Shown here in pieces: positions 24,777-37,458 of a stretch of 64,000 nucleotides of DNA. The stretch covers positions 568,498 through 632,497 of the forward strand of contig ML133478.1 of NCBI GenBank assembly GCA_003864495.1. The letters run 5' to 3'. The notes beneath the pieces were generated by a model. The model ran no database searches. It was given only the letters and a program-made list of their open reading frames with translations, and was not told where the DNA came from. Source of the stretch: Nemopilema nomurai. Lineage: Eukaryota > Cnidaria > Scyphozoa > Rhizostomeae > Rhizostomatidae. Position numbers and translations under genes: made by a program. Each line of letters starts with the position of its first letter. Positions within the stretch are counted from its first letter, which is position 1.

Positions 24777-27700
24777 TTACACATTCAGTTCCATATTTCT
24801 GTGTGTTGATGTATCCAGTCTTGTGATTTCTCGTATCACCATTGTGGCATAAGATGATGTTGGCAAACCAAAATCTAACTTTAAGGCTTTGAAGTTTCCA
24901 CTTTCAGTGCTGCTAGGTAGGTTCTTATCATGGATGATGTCCAAGTCTGTTCTCAAAAGAGGCACCTTGTAGTCATCATAAACAGCAATGGACCAGTCAA
25001 TATTACTTGGCTTAACAACCACGAACCTTAAAAAACAAGAACAGGTAATGAGAAGTGACCCAGAACATGAATGTTGGAACCTACACATTAACAGATGACC
25101 TTCAAGAGCATAGGTACATCCCATCTCTATTATAGCGTTCCCTGATGATGAGCTACCATGTGTTCAGCTCTGCCTGTATGACAAAACCACTTTAAAATGG
25201 AATATGATCACCCAATATGATCTTCAGTGAAGTCAGATGGAATAACCTTAATTTCTTATAAAATGAAATCATCTGCATTTTTCATCAAGAGTCTGTAGGA
25301 TTGTAAAAAGTAAAAAAAGGATGGTAGTTGAGAACAGGCAAAGAAAAGTCTAGGGAAGGATGAAACTTGCCAAAAACTTGCTTAATTTAACATTGCTCAA
25401 GCATCTGTATTCTGTACAATAATATTCACCTGTAAGCCCCGGACAAGGAGTATTCCTTTAGGTTATGACGCATGCTTTCGAGACTCAGGCCATCAGCTGC
25501 AAGCAATTCAGAATACCAGCCTTTAGCACCAAAGCCGGGATATGTTACATCATAGCCTGGAAGTGGCACCACTATGTCTGTAATTGTATATTCCTCACTT
25601 GCAAGGTCGGTCTCTGTCAGCATCCTTACTTGACATCTAGTCATGCTGTCATTTTCTGTCATTAAGATAACAACTGTTTAATTCATTTCAAATGCACCTT
25701 ACTTGGGCATGGTAACATTAATTATGGTATGATTCTTGAAGATTCCTATAACCACATGGTGTCTTCTATCATCATGTAACATCATAACAGCTTCGCTTGA
25801 AGGCATTCTATAACAAGGACAAATTGTGCAAAATCAAATTGCTTTAACAGGATTTTAGATTTAGCAGGAAGATCTATTGACATTTTTATCAAGTAAGATC
25901 AATCTATCAGAAGCTTTACCAGGGGCTCCACTATCTGCATTTTTTGACAGAACAAGGTCTCCAATAATTGGCTGCATTCCAAACAACTGAAAGAAAAAAT
26001 AAGGGTAAAAAGGAACAAATCTTATGAGATTTGTAAAAACCACAATTCCTTTCTGTTCTTCAAGTAGCAAGCCATAATTAGAAAAGCAAGCCAGTATGAC
26101 TATATGTCATAGTATTTCAATGGACTTGGAATGGATTATAATTTGATTACATCCTGCTTATTGAGAAGACACTAAGTATTGACATGGATAAATATTACTG
26201 GTCACTGAAGAGAGCAACAATTGCAATATTCCTTGTACTTGTCAGGCTGTTTAATTGAAACATAATTGTCAATTCAATGTTTGAAAGCATCCAAAGGCTA
26301 ATGCAATTGATCTTGGGCCTATTAACCTTGATTCTTTTTGACACAATTTTATTCCAAATGCAGCTCTGATAGCTATGTAGGTACATCAAGCGCATATTTC
26401 TTGAAATCCCTTGGAATGAATTATAAAATGATTTTTCTCCTTGCTTTGCCAGGATATCAAGAACTTTGCCTTCAATGCACCTCCTCCTCTTCATTATCTC
26501 CAAAGCACCTTTGCTGTCTCCCTTTTCTACCCAGTGCTTCTTAGCATCATATACCGCTGCATCCTCTTGGGGCCTGGGACTCAGAATAAGCTTAATTACA
26601 GATTCCCAATCAGATCTCAGTACTGCCTTTCCTGTGAATAAAGAACAGATGAAACATAAAGGAATCCTTCAGAATTCATTCTTCATCCTTAAAAACCCAA
26701 TTTTGTCTGATTACAGTTAAGCATTTGCATGATAATTAATTTCTTAGCAATGGTATATTCAGGAGTATTTTCCATTTCATATGTAGTGGAATGGATAAGG
26801 TGTTCTGAATTCTGGAAAAATACTGACCAAGTTCACTTGCAAAGGCCCAACAATTAGAAAATGAAATTTTTCTCAGAAATGATAGCTATGCACCAAAAAG
26901 TCAAGCTACAATCTCTACCTATTTCAAATGTTGGAACAGCTCCACTGCCAAATCTTTGCATTCCAAAGTAGTTTATGAATCCTTTATCTCTCAAACTCTC
27001 TATTATTGTTGATAAAGATTCTTCAGTTGTAGCTGTAGATATATTTCTTAGTACTATAGAAAAATGATTCCCACTAAGCTCCCCTAACTTCAAAGGAAAA
27101 CTTTTGTATTCAAAAGAGCCAACTGCAATATTTTTAACCATTTTGTTTATTGGTGCCAATCTTTTTGCATCAATTCTACAAGCACATAGTTGCTGAGTTG
27201 TTATTGCTCTTTTGTCCTTTGTTCCTGCATATGAAAACAGAGATGCTTTAACTCGAAGTAAGTCTGCAATTAGATTAACAGCACTCATAGTATCCCTGTT
27301 CTCTTTATACAACACAAAATGACAGTATTGCTTCTGATCATTATTTCTCTGTCTTCTCTGCCTCCTTCCTTGTTTCTGATTCTTTTCCCTAAAGAAAACT
27401 TTTACAATCTTTTCTTCTCTTTCATTTTGGACTGTTTCAGTATCTGCAATAAACAATCAACACAATTTAGCTTTAAATTTATAAAGATATCCCCCAACAT
27501 TCATGTCACAATTTTCAATGGCCAAAGAAAAGGTTGTTTTCAAAGATATAATTATAGGTTACGCAAATTAGATGATAAAAGATACAGCAAATTTTTGCTT
27601 TTTAAAACTGCAAAATGACAGAACTAGGCAAAAAGTTATCAAGCTTAGAATTAAGAGACAATCGTAGGCATGGTAGCTTTTAATTAAGAACTAACCAAGG

Positions 27701-28236
27701 TTTGCATAGTTATCTTTGATAAACATGTGAACCAGTTTCCTATGTTCTTTATCATCATCCGCACTTAGCAATAAAAAATGATCTTTTGCGTCAGGTTGTT
27801 TTGGATCCGCAAGGAAATCATTCAATTTGTTAAAATCTTCCAGAGGAAGAGGATTAGCTGTGTTTGCTCCATTTCCCAAATTTTCCCCACGGCCATCGTC
27901 CGCATCCTGTTGACCTTTCTCTTCTGCCACTAGACACTCAGTGCTCGATAAATACACGACTTTCCCGTTCTTGTCTATCTCCCTGACAATAAAATCGGCA
28001 TATCTTTGCTTGATGATACCCCCGATCCCCGGATAATCACAAACATACTGCTCAATGCCGACATCGCCCTCCGACAGATGTGTAGTGCTGTGCTTATCTG
28101 TAACTTCATCTGCTGTTGGTTCATCATCAATGTCTACATCTGCATTCATTTCAGCACATCTTTCTGCCACAAACTCGTCATCATTGGTATGCTTTGCTCT
28201 CTTGCTAACAGGCTCATGGCTCACATGGCCTTCCAT
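24777..28236 (-). CDS. PUS7: Pseudouridylate synthase PUS7 (TruD family), 6 exons
   Basis: Converts uridine to pseudouridine in tRNA and mRNA. Exons in transcript order: 28236-27696, 27443-26919, 26631-26327, 25986-25920, 25655-25430, 25026-24777, all phase-consistent. The product is 637 residues; human PUS7 is 661. The N-terminus carries a basic KRAKH run and a variable acidic linker. YPGIGGIIKQRYADFIVREID opens the conserved part. The catalytic aspartate is in SYAGTKDKRAIT (about residue 257). Then come GNHFSIVLRN, INYFGMQRFG, RCIEGKVL, LMYLHSYQSCIWN, IVVPLPGYDVTYP, EYSLSGAYR and the C-terminal TSSYATMVIREI. All are family hallmarks, so the enzyme looks intact. The insertion before MLTETDLASEEY is of a kind seen in invertebrate PUS7. 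It shares a 107 bp head-to-head region with the PYCR gene. Confidence 0.95.
25703..25807 (-). other. Exon-like 105 bp segment in a PUS7 intron
   Basis: Lies between PUS7 exons 4 and 5 on the same strand, bounded by an acceptor (TTATAG) and a donor (GTAAGG). One frame is open for 34 codons (PSSEAVMMLHDD... to VTMPK). Inserted in the PUS7 reading phase it would bring a stop after eight codons, so it could act as a poison exon. Not known from PUS7 of other animals that I recall. Confidence 0.25.
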
Positions 28237-28343
28237 TTTGAATTCGGTAGCACAACCTCGATTGCATAAATCAAGCCTCGTTTACGTGCTTCTACATATA
28301 CGTTGGTGAATGGTGAAGGCTTTTCGTAGCAAAAACCGGGAAA
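28237..28343. promoter_or_regulatory. Compact bidirectional promoter region PUS7/PYCR
   Basis: Only 107 bases separate the start codons of the divergent PUS7 (-) and PYCR (+) genes. Both 5' UTRs and at least part of the core promoters must fit here or overlap the first exons. No TATA box seen. Confidence 0.6.
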
Positions 28344-31248
28344 ATGGCACAAGAAATTGGTGATGCACTGCAGGAATGCAAAGTTGGATTTATAGGCGGT
28401 GGTAAGATGGCCCAAGCTATGGCAAATGGTTTCATATCTGCAAATATAATCAAGGCCTCCAATGTTACAGCCAGTGCAAGAACTGAAGAAACTTTGTCTA
28501 AGTGGACGGTAATCTTAATTTATTAAATAGTATCCCATCTAGCCTTAAACTGCTTGCAGGCAAACCAAAGAAAGCTGATATTGATTAAATAAGATAGCCT
28601 ATCAAAAAAATTGGTGCTGGCTGTACGATAGTGATCAGCAAGTATTTATATTTGCATTTTATAAGGTATTACATGAAGGAGGAGAGTAACAAATTATATA
28701 AAGAAAGGAAAATAAGTGAAGTGATTTCAGTGTTAAGATTCTTAAATGGCCAAATTAACACTATGTTCAGCTTGTTTCAATCTCCTATCAAATTATTTGC
28801 ATATTGAGCTCAATATTTGCAAACAGGCTTATGCAAAAGCGCATGTGTACCTCACTGTATTTTCAAACTTCACTCTTGTGCCTGAAAAAATGCCACACTG
28901 TGCAGTTAAGATACGAGCTTGGAATCAATGTCTAGTAAATAGAAAAGAGATCAAATCAATGTTTTTGTTTTGCAAGGGTGGGACTTTTCTGTGAGTACAA
29001 CTCTTCTTGTTTGAACATTTACACAGCTAACAAAATATAGAAAGACAATATTGATCTTTGAACAAGAATGAACTTATTGTTTTGATGTCTGCAAAACCAT
29101 TTCCTGCAGATAAACCGTTGAAAAGCAGTATCCAAGATTATGTCAATATCTGAAACCAGAATGCAATCAATCTTTACTAAGTCAATTCTATGAAAAAACC
29201 CTGGCCCTTTATAGTCTGGGCTGGAAAAAAAATTTTAATGCCTCAGACCATAGAAATTTTTTTGCAAAAATGCCTCCAGGTATTACAGGGTTATGTTATA
29301 TGTTAGATAAATGTCTGTAAAGTCCAGAGAAAAAAATTATAGCAATTATGTAAAGTAAGGATACTACAAAAAGAGCTTTGAGATGTAATAGAAATGGCAA
29401 ATTAAACCTCATCTACAATAGTTGTTTTACTCAAAGAAACCACACATTTTTCATCTTTTAAAGAATCAAGCACAACAATTTGAGGAAAGAAGTTTTACTC
29501 AATCAAGATGTTGTAGAGTGCCTCCATTGTAATGCTAGACTTTAAAACATGCCTCCAACTGGCAGTAGTGTGGTCACTCCCTTTTTTAAGCCGCGTTTAT
29601 GTTGTGAAATTTTATCTCTAGGCTATTGGCTCTCATGGAACAAGAGACAATTGTCGGGTTGTGCAAGAATGTGAAATAGTCTTTCTTTGTGTCAAGCCTT
29701 ACCTTTTGGGTGGATTGCTGGATGAAATAAAACATGTTGTGACTGAGAAACAGCTATTTGTTTCAGTTGCAGCCGGAGTCCCCTTAGAGTTCATGACAGA
29801 GGTCAGTAATTTTTTTGGATGTTTCAAAGCCAGTGCTTGTGAAATTTTTATGATTATCCTATACAGTTTTATTTTGTTTTTTCTTAACACCATTATGTTA
29901 TTCAAAAATAGCAATTCAACTTTTTTCATAAAAGTGAATTCTCCATATGTCACTGAAACCTGCAATTGTTCCTACTCGATCTCTCTTTTAGTAATCAGCT
30001 TTTGTTTATAGCAAAAAATGTATAGCTTCACACATGAATGTTTCATTTTGCATCACTATGCATTTTATAGGCATCACCCAAGGGCACAAGAATCATCAGA
30101 ACCATTCCCAACACCCCTTGCCTTGTTCAGTCTGGTGTGATTGCCTATAGCCCTGGCCAATGTTGTACATCTAGAGACATCACAATAGTGCATCACCTTC
30201 TTAGTTCTGTTGGTAAGAAAGTTCAAGATACATCTAAATCCAACAAATTCAAAGAAAGTGTGAATCTTTGAAGAATCTTAGAAGGAAGTTGCACTGAAGT
30301 AAGATCTATAGTAGCTGACTAGGCTTAAGTTTTTTGTCAGTTATTAATGTTTTAGATATTTCAAATATAGAATAATTGCATATCTGTTTGTGCTTTCTTG
30401 CAGGATTATCAAATATTGTCAATGTAGTAAAGCTCTTATTCTAACTTTCAAATAGCTTTTGCTGTAAATGTTCCAGAGCAGCAGATAGATATGATATCGT
30501 CTCTCTGCGGGAGTAGTGTCGCTTGGTTTTACATGATGATAGAGGCAGCATCCGATGGTGCTGTCAAAGTTGGTTTACCAAGAAAGCTAGCCACCGACCT
30601 GGCAGCCAGAGCAATGGTTGGTGCTGGAAATATGGTTTTAAAAACTGGGAAGCATCCAGGGGAGGTGAGGCTTAAAGATTTTGAACATTCCTATGCTTTG
30701 TTCTCCATAATAGCTGATAATATCTAATAATGTTCATAATCAATAATGCACAGTAAGTGACATTGTTTGTCATTTATCATATTGAACCAATATCATAGTT
30801 TTTGCCTTATATTTGCCTTATTCAAGTAAAGCATCAAAACTTCTAAATTGGGTTCTTGTAAATATTATGTTTGTCAAAATAAAAAAACAGTTGTTTGTAT
30901 ATCTATTTCTTTTTAGAATCGATCAAGGTTTATAGTCTTTAGCAAGCTATATGTGAAGCAAAAAAATCACAGATGTTTTAATCTCCAGGAGAGCCCTCAA
31001 TACCTAAATATCACAAAAATCATATCATATTGAAAAGGATTAATGATTGACATGAATTTCAAACTGCAGTTTTAGTACTATTATTTTATTTTGTATCGCA
31101 ACAGCTTAAAGATGAAGTCACCTCACCAGCGGGATCAACTATTGTCGGCATTCATAGCTTGGAGAAGGATGGAATGCGAGGCAGCTTCATGTCTGCAGTT
31201 GAAGCAACTTATTTAAGAAACAAAGAAATGAATCCAAAGTCAAAGTAA
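28344..31248 (+). CDS. Pyrroline-5-carboxylate reductase (PYCR3-like), 5 exons
   Basis: Catalyses the last step of proline synthesis: NAD(P)H reduction of 1-pyrroline-5-carboxylate. Exons: 28344-28508, 29622-29801, 30071-30212, 30456-30664, 31105-31248, all in phase, giving 279 residues. That is close to the short PYCR3 form (about 274) and shorter than PYCR1/2. The N-terminus has the dinucleotide-binding VGFIGGGKMAQAMANG, then VFLCVKPYLLGGLL, VSVAAGV and RTIPNTPCLVQSG. The C-terminal dimerisation domain has DGAVKVGLPRKLA and the P5CR signature TSPAGSTIVGIHSLEKDGMRG. The usual TGLSGSGPA segment reads SSLCGSSVAW, a divergence near the active site. No mitochondrial presequence is evident, which fits the cytosolic PYCR3 type. 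Confidence 0.93.
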
Positions 31249-31616
31249 TGGATTGGGGTCACTAGGTCATTGGGGTAATATTGGTTTGTTAGATACTTTC
31301 CTTCCTGAATTGTTAGTTTAATAATTGCAAGTGTGCATGTTAGGGAGAAGTTCAGAAGTGAGCGATTCTGTGATAACAGAAGTTTCTATTTTTAGTGGGA
31401 TCAGGAGGCTTTTTCTGTCACATATAAGCCACCTCATATTAAGATTTTCCAAAGATAGAATTGATCCCAGATACATTTCAACAATAATTGTTTTTAGATT
31501 TTCTTTCAATTAGTGTTGTCAGACATAAAGAGGTTTTTCAAAAGATTTATGTACCTTGGTACATGTATTTAATCTTGCATTATTCGTCTTAGAGAACCTA
31601 AATGCATTGTTAACTG

Positions 31617-31622
31617 AATAAA
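31617..31622 (+). other. Candidate poly(A) signal of the PYCR gene
   Basis: AATAAA about 370 bases after the stop. A second copy lies near 31,647. The convergent GST-like gene has its own minus-strand AATAAA (TTTATT at 31783-31788), so the two transcripts end close together. Confidence 0.5.
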
Positions 31623-31959
31623 TCGAAGAGAGAATACAAAAGTCAATAAAGGGTTGAATGGATGGGTGAATATGTGTTGTTTTGATCTTAAAATTGCCAT
31701 TGGCCACCTTTGAGAGCCAAAGGAGGTTTCGTTGTGGAATGGAAGCTGGTTGTTGTGTGGTCGTTTTCGCTGGATGGTTTTGTTTATTCTAGTTTCCCCA
31801 TCATAGCGAAAATCAGAGTGCACTTCAAATTAGTTCAAATTGCTAGTATCAGCTCTGGCAAAACTATGAATCCAAAAAGGTCAGGAGCTAATACAACTAT
31901 AAATAACGTCCCAGAATAGCTTTGGTTTAGTGGTTCTCTTGTTAGATAAATACAAATAT

Positions 31960-34721
31960 CTACTGCTCGTGAAATATTTTTATGCTTTTTGATATTTTCT
32001 TCTTCATTTCATCATACCACTTCATAGTGTTAGGCCACTTTGCTAGATCAAAGTTTACTTTGTCCAAAAGTGATAGTACCATAGCAACATAAAAGTCAAC
32101 AAAATGTTCTTGGTCTTGAATGATGTATTTCTTGCTCTTGAGATATGATCCTTCGAGCACACCAAGTTGCTCGTTTAAAGATTTCCTTGCAAAGTCCAAT
32201 TGAATTGTCTTTTTGTCCCCTGGTAATGCTTCATCTTCATATATTTGTGGAGCAACAAAATCAGTAATCACAGTCCTGTAGAAGAACATTTTTTGATAAC
32301 TATTTGAAAATGTAATATCAAAAAACAGTGGAGTACATGCGTTTTAGTGAAGGCATTCTCATAAGGCCCGGCTTAAGAGGGTTGTCGCTCCAACTATGTT
32401 ACTTAAAAGCCTTCAGAAGATGGAAAGGAATTAGGGCATCATCCGCCAACGATTGTCTAACGTTTCGGCAACTTATGTCTACAATATTTTAAGTAACTGC
32501 CTGTCAACATTAAAGAAATGGCGCTTAATTTTCGTTAGCAACTTTAAAGAACTGTGACTTTTTGAAGTACGGATTAAGAGAAAACACGCTCGAACAGTTG
32601 ATAAAAGACATTGAATTTCGACTTGAAATCAAAGCTTCATAATGGTGTGCATCGTAGTCTGATTGAATAGAAAAGACTTGCTCTTCCTTTCTCTTGCACG
32701 CGAGAAACGCGAGGGTAATCAGCAGCCCGTGTCATTTTTATTCTCTTTCAATGCTTATACTAGCTCCAAAAGTTGGAGTTTTGATTCTTTATTCAGATAA
32801 TATTAGATCATGTCTTCAAAAAATGTTGAACATTTACTGTTTTCGAACCGTAATGCTGAACCGAATCTTTCCAATGAAGGAGAAAGACTTCAAGCTATTT
32901 TGCGATATTATCCAGAATGTCCTAAATTGTAATTGGGACAGATGTGACTTACCTGTAGAGAGTGGTGCTGGCCCATGCGATAACTGATTCTGTTTTGGCT
33001 CTCTCTTCAATAGTTTTCCCAATTCCTCCAAAGTTATTGTATTTCTCAGCAATGTGAAATATAGTTGCTTGGCTGGAATGAAATAGATGCGCTGACTTAT
33101 CTAATTTTCTTAAGGCTTGTTATCAGCTGATCCATTCTAGAACCATGAAGGAACGATAAAAATATCGTTGCTGTGATTTGGCAAGAAGGCCGATTAGTCA
33201 AACGATAATTGTATGCCAACCATTTGCAGTTTTGTGCTTGATAACAAGCCAGTACAGCATTCGTCTTTTTAAGGAGTCGTCTTTTAAAGACTCGTAGAAC
33301 TTATAATGGCTCAGAGAATGTTTTGAGGAACATGAAATGTAACAAAAAGATTATTCTGAATTGGTCATTACCAAAGAAACAAATAAATGCAAATGAAGGG
33401 ACAACGCAGATCGTGATCTTTTGTTTGATGTTATGTGAATTATCTCGATTATATATCTGCTGGTTTATTTTTTGGAATTCATTCCTGGGGCCGATTTGAG
33501 AGGGATCCTTGACTTAAATCTTGCGACAATAACTATTTCCACACGCTAGAACTGGAGTGGACTTTATTCCAGGGAAGAATTAGCTTGTGATGAATAAATG
33601 GCGTTCTTGGTGATACTACAACATAAAACCATTAGAGCTTGTTATTGAGTATGAATGCATGAAAATATCTCTAATCCCTTTATTGCAAAAATGCTGAGGA
33701 TATACGGAATTGGTTTGGAGAAAGACTCAGTTAGAAAAGGGGCTCTAGATTTACAAGATTACTGTCAGATTGAGCCCTTACTGCTTGTCTGGTATAGAAC
33801 AACTAATCCGGTTTAATCCGTGTATCTTAAGGCAAGATTTTCGAGGATGTGTCTCGCATCTTGTTAAGAATTCGAGAGTTAGCAATCTTTATCTTGTAAA
33901 ATTATCTATAAGGTGGTCTTTTTACTCGTCTGTGATGTTGGAATTTGTTTGGTTTTGCTGTATGTTGTGAAATGATTGTATCCTGCCTTCAATAAGTTGG
34001 CTGATTTGAGGCTGTCAATGGATCTGTTAATTTTCTCCAATTCAACGATCCTCCTTTAAACAAGCAAATTTAAACGTACTTTGTCAGCCTCTCTTCTCTG
34101 GCTTATCTGACCATTCTTCCATGTTTGCTTTCTAATGTCACTTATGCATGCCCACTTATGCATGGGATAAGTGAGAGTTATGGGAATAAAATTGAAGATG
34201 GTAATTAAAGAGCATATAGAAGAAGGGGCAATTAAGAGAGACTTAAAAGAAGGCAGAAGATGTTGTGGCGAGCGACGTTAATGTGTTTTAATTCGTTATT
34301 TAGATTTCTGACAAATATTTTGGCATACTAATGGGGGCTTGTAAGGTGCAGTTATGATTGTTTTCTTGCTGTTGCTGTGTAAATTGCTGGCAATGTTGAG
34401 GCAACAACTTCGTAAACTGTGCCTAACTTTAGAGTGTGTATTGGACAAAAATCAAAAAGCAAAAATCTAACCATGGGCCTAGATGGCGAATCTGTTTACT
34501 GAATATGGCGTGCTTACCAGGATTGCTTTAAATGATATATTTTCCTTGTAAACTCGCATTTGCGGAAGGGTTTGAGTTAGTGTCTGAAATGCTGTGCATA
34601 CGTACCTCCCCCAGACCTTCACATGATTGTCGATAAGAAAGGGAACCATTTTCAGGGGATTTTCCTCTTCAAGTTCGTCATTATTCGGGTTGAACTCATA
34701 GATTTCAATTGGGAGGTCGTT
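31960..34721 (-). CDS. Theta-like glutathione S-transferase, 3' three exons (N-terminal exon not found)
   Basis: Exons in transcript order: 34721-34606, 33072-32953, 32275-31960, all in phase, giving 183 residues plus stop. The first exon starts in the thioredoxin-like domain: IYEFNPNNDELEEENPLKMVP is the GST NPLxxVP region with the cis-proline. VWGSQATIFHIAEKY is the helix that supplies the glutathione-binding E/S-S/R segment, with the usual E replaced by G. The helical C-terminal domain follows (IEERAKTESVIAWASTTLYR, FVDFYVAMVLSLLD, PNTMKWYDEMKKKI). ERA...W..TTL recalls theta-class GSTs. About 35-40 N-terminal residues holding the catalytic Ser/Tyr should lie upstream, but I could not locate them. 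Loss of that exon cannot be excluded. Confidence 0.75.
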
Positions 34722-34947
34722 CTGAAATGGCAAAAGAATGACTTTAATTACCGATTTCAATCTCTGTTCTCCTGATTATATGGAATCATCTCGAGTTGTT
34801 TGAAATGTTATTGCGAAGCAAAAAAGAATGGTCGCCAGAAAATTATTGCAGGTATTATTGTTCATGCTTCTTAAATTATTGTATAACTGCTCTGAATAAT
34901 TCATGGATTTTCATTATAACTAAGGGCTTAAAAATTATGTTTACGTC

Positions 34948-35112
34948 AGTGAACACCATCATCACCGTCACTAACACCAATCTTCAGTCATTATTATTGT
35001 CATTTCAATCTCGATCATCATCATAGTCATTATAATGATTTCCACCACCATCCATAAACGCCTGTCATCACCAATCATTATCACCAGTCATCATTACCAT
35101 CGATATTGTCAT
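34948..35112. repeat. Degenerate CAT/CAC trinucleotide repeat
   Basis: Imperfect runs of CATCATCA, CACCATC and TCATTATT over about 165 bases. Confidence 0.7.
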
Positions 35113-36179
35113 TTGTCAGTGTGGTATATGCTTGTCTTTCTGGTGAAATCGCCTTTCCAACTTTAATTTCCATCCAAACCACCATTATCTCTCAGCAGGT
35201 TCCCAAACGGAAGAGGGGGATTACCCTTGCCCCCTTCCCTAGCCTTGCGGCCTGCTATCACCGGTAGCGTTAGCAGTATCAGCTGAAACAAACTTGTAAT
35301 CAATTTACAAACATACGCATCACTCTCTTAAATGATCGGCGCCTGCCTTTTCTTCTTTAGACATTTCCCTGTTTACTTTAGGCCTTAATATTTCATTCCA
35401 CACACTAGTTTTAGGTTTAAATATTTGAATGACCCGCGATATCAAAGTCTGAAAGTCATATATCCAAAGCTTGCTTGTCGTGCAGCTTTTTTGATTTGAG
35501 GGATTATGCTGCTTCTAAAACTGGTATCTCATTGTTATCCAAGACAGAATGCGGCATGGTTAAAGTGTTTATTGTCCACCACCAATCCTATCTTTATGAC
35601 GAAAAGGCCTAGATGTAGAAATGGAATTCGGTTATTATCTAGAATGAATATTTGTGGCACCTTTTGATTGCTTTTATTTGCCTAGTTGATTTTGACAAAC
35701 CAACGTCAATTTAGTTAAGGAGTTATATGAATGTTTTTGGCTTAGCTGAATCCTCTGTCATCCATTATAACAAAAATCGGATAACATAGGAAGTTAATTA
35801 GTCGTAAACTTAATTTTAGTATATTTTTAAGTCCTGCCAAAATAATCTGCTTTTATTCATGACTGCAAATCTGGGCACAATTTTTTGGGACTAAACAACA
35901 CTTTTACTATTTGTTTTATGCACACCTTCGTCTGTGCCTTTAATACTCAGGTGTTCCTCTAAAATTCTATTCGAATGTTCATATTGTCATACTGGAAATT
36001 CACATTCAGACTGCACTGAAATGGTTGTTGACCAGTACACTACTTTGTTAGCACTTTGTTTGAATGTGAACTTTTCGTACCTTATTGTTTTCAGAAGTTT
36101 TCAGCTTGGTTTTTGAAATACTTTTGATACCGCTTACGATATTCCAGACTCAACTATTGCACGATTTCATATTCATCTA

Positions 36180-36256
36180 CTGCATGCCTGTCTGTTTGCC
36201 TGTCTGTCCATCTGTCTGTTTGTCTGTCTACCTGTCTACCTGCCTATCTATTTATC
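36180..36256. repeat. Tetranucleotide (TGTC/TGCC)n repeat
   Basis: About 75 bases of TGTCTGTT/TGCCTGTC variants followed by TATC units. Confidence 0.85.
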
Positions 36257-36780
36257 CTTTTCTTCTAAGTTACGTGGGAGGCCACTGAAATGAATTTAAA
36301 ATATTGTTAGGCTCGCAATAAGAAGTCTTATATTGTTGAGCCTCATCAAGGAACGAAATATTTTGATGAGAGGCATATTTGATACCAACCCGAATTGGAA
36401 TAAGATTTGCTATAGAACTAGGTCAATGGTATTTCTATGCCATTCTTAAGCGATGACTTCAATTAAAACATTCGCATCATGTTTACGCTCCATGCAGGTG
36501 AACTCATGCATTTGTTGATTGTAACAAAATTTACCTTGAGGTGACCAAGAACAACTTCATATATTACAAATGTGAGTGATTATTATAGTGCTACGAAAGT
36601 AAATATAGGAATTTCAAAAGGACACGATTTACCTTCCCTTTTTTTTAAGAAAAAGTCGTTAAATAAACTTTTATACATTTTATTAATTAATGTTTACAAT
36701 CGTGAATAAGAATGTGATTAAGGGTCTAGAAGAAAGCAGATAAAGAGAGAAAGATTGGACTGAAGAGCGCAAACAGTCTT

Positions 36781-37062
36781 TCAACACGTTTTGAGTTTTA
36801 GCGGCACGGCTATGGTGTCGAGTTCTCGTCCACTGCGATTGAGGAGGCGGTCAAGTGAGTGAAATTGATCCGCCCTTGATGTACACACTTCGAGGTCATA
36901 GGCGTGTAAAGTTACTTCCAACGGCGTAACCAGGGGAAACTGATGCAAATAAAGACGTCTCCATGACCAGGCGTCTCCATGACCAAGCGTCTTCAAGCGG
37001 GCAGCGCGTTTCACGACTGTCCTTCCATGATGACGGAATTTCTCTGTTGTCAGACATAACAC
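36781..37062 (-). other. GC-richer open block, possibly a mobile-element or gene relic
   Basis: A 93-codon ORF on the minus strand in otherwise AT-rich DNA (…TPLEVTLHAYDLEVCTSRAD…). It includes a 15 bp direct duplication of GCGTCTCCATGACCA near 36,955-36,985. No domain recognised and no splice context. Confidence 0.2.
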
Positions 37063-37458
37063 GCAAATTTAAAGCGAATCTGAGAGCTCATTACTAATCC
37101 CTTTTAATGCTTCAATTTTTGTTAAGAAAATTCTTGGAAGGTTTTGTTTTCTGGAAGTTGCTCGATAGGAAACTACTGAGATCGTGTTTTATAGCTTTGC
37201 AATGTTTTGACAGCTTTCGAAAGGAAATGAGATTGTCTATTTTCCTGAACGAATTTCTTACCCTCCAGAGCATAAAGCTTGAGCGTGCCTCGACCTATAC
37301 GCTGTGTAAAAGGATAACAAGAACAAATAGGGGGATTCTAGAAAATAAACTATGCTCTCTGAATTTGCCATTCTTTGTCTTTTAATATCCCGATAATTAT
37401 TTTTCGACAAAGTGTACGATCAGAACTCTTTTAAGGGGATTATAAAATCAGCAAACAA

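Noticed and set aside
36180..36256. Regularly spaced repeats resembling an array
   Set aside because: Simple tetranucleotide repeat in an animal genome, without spacers, so not a CRISPR array.
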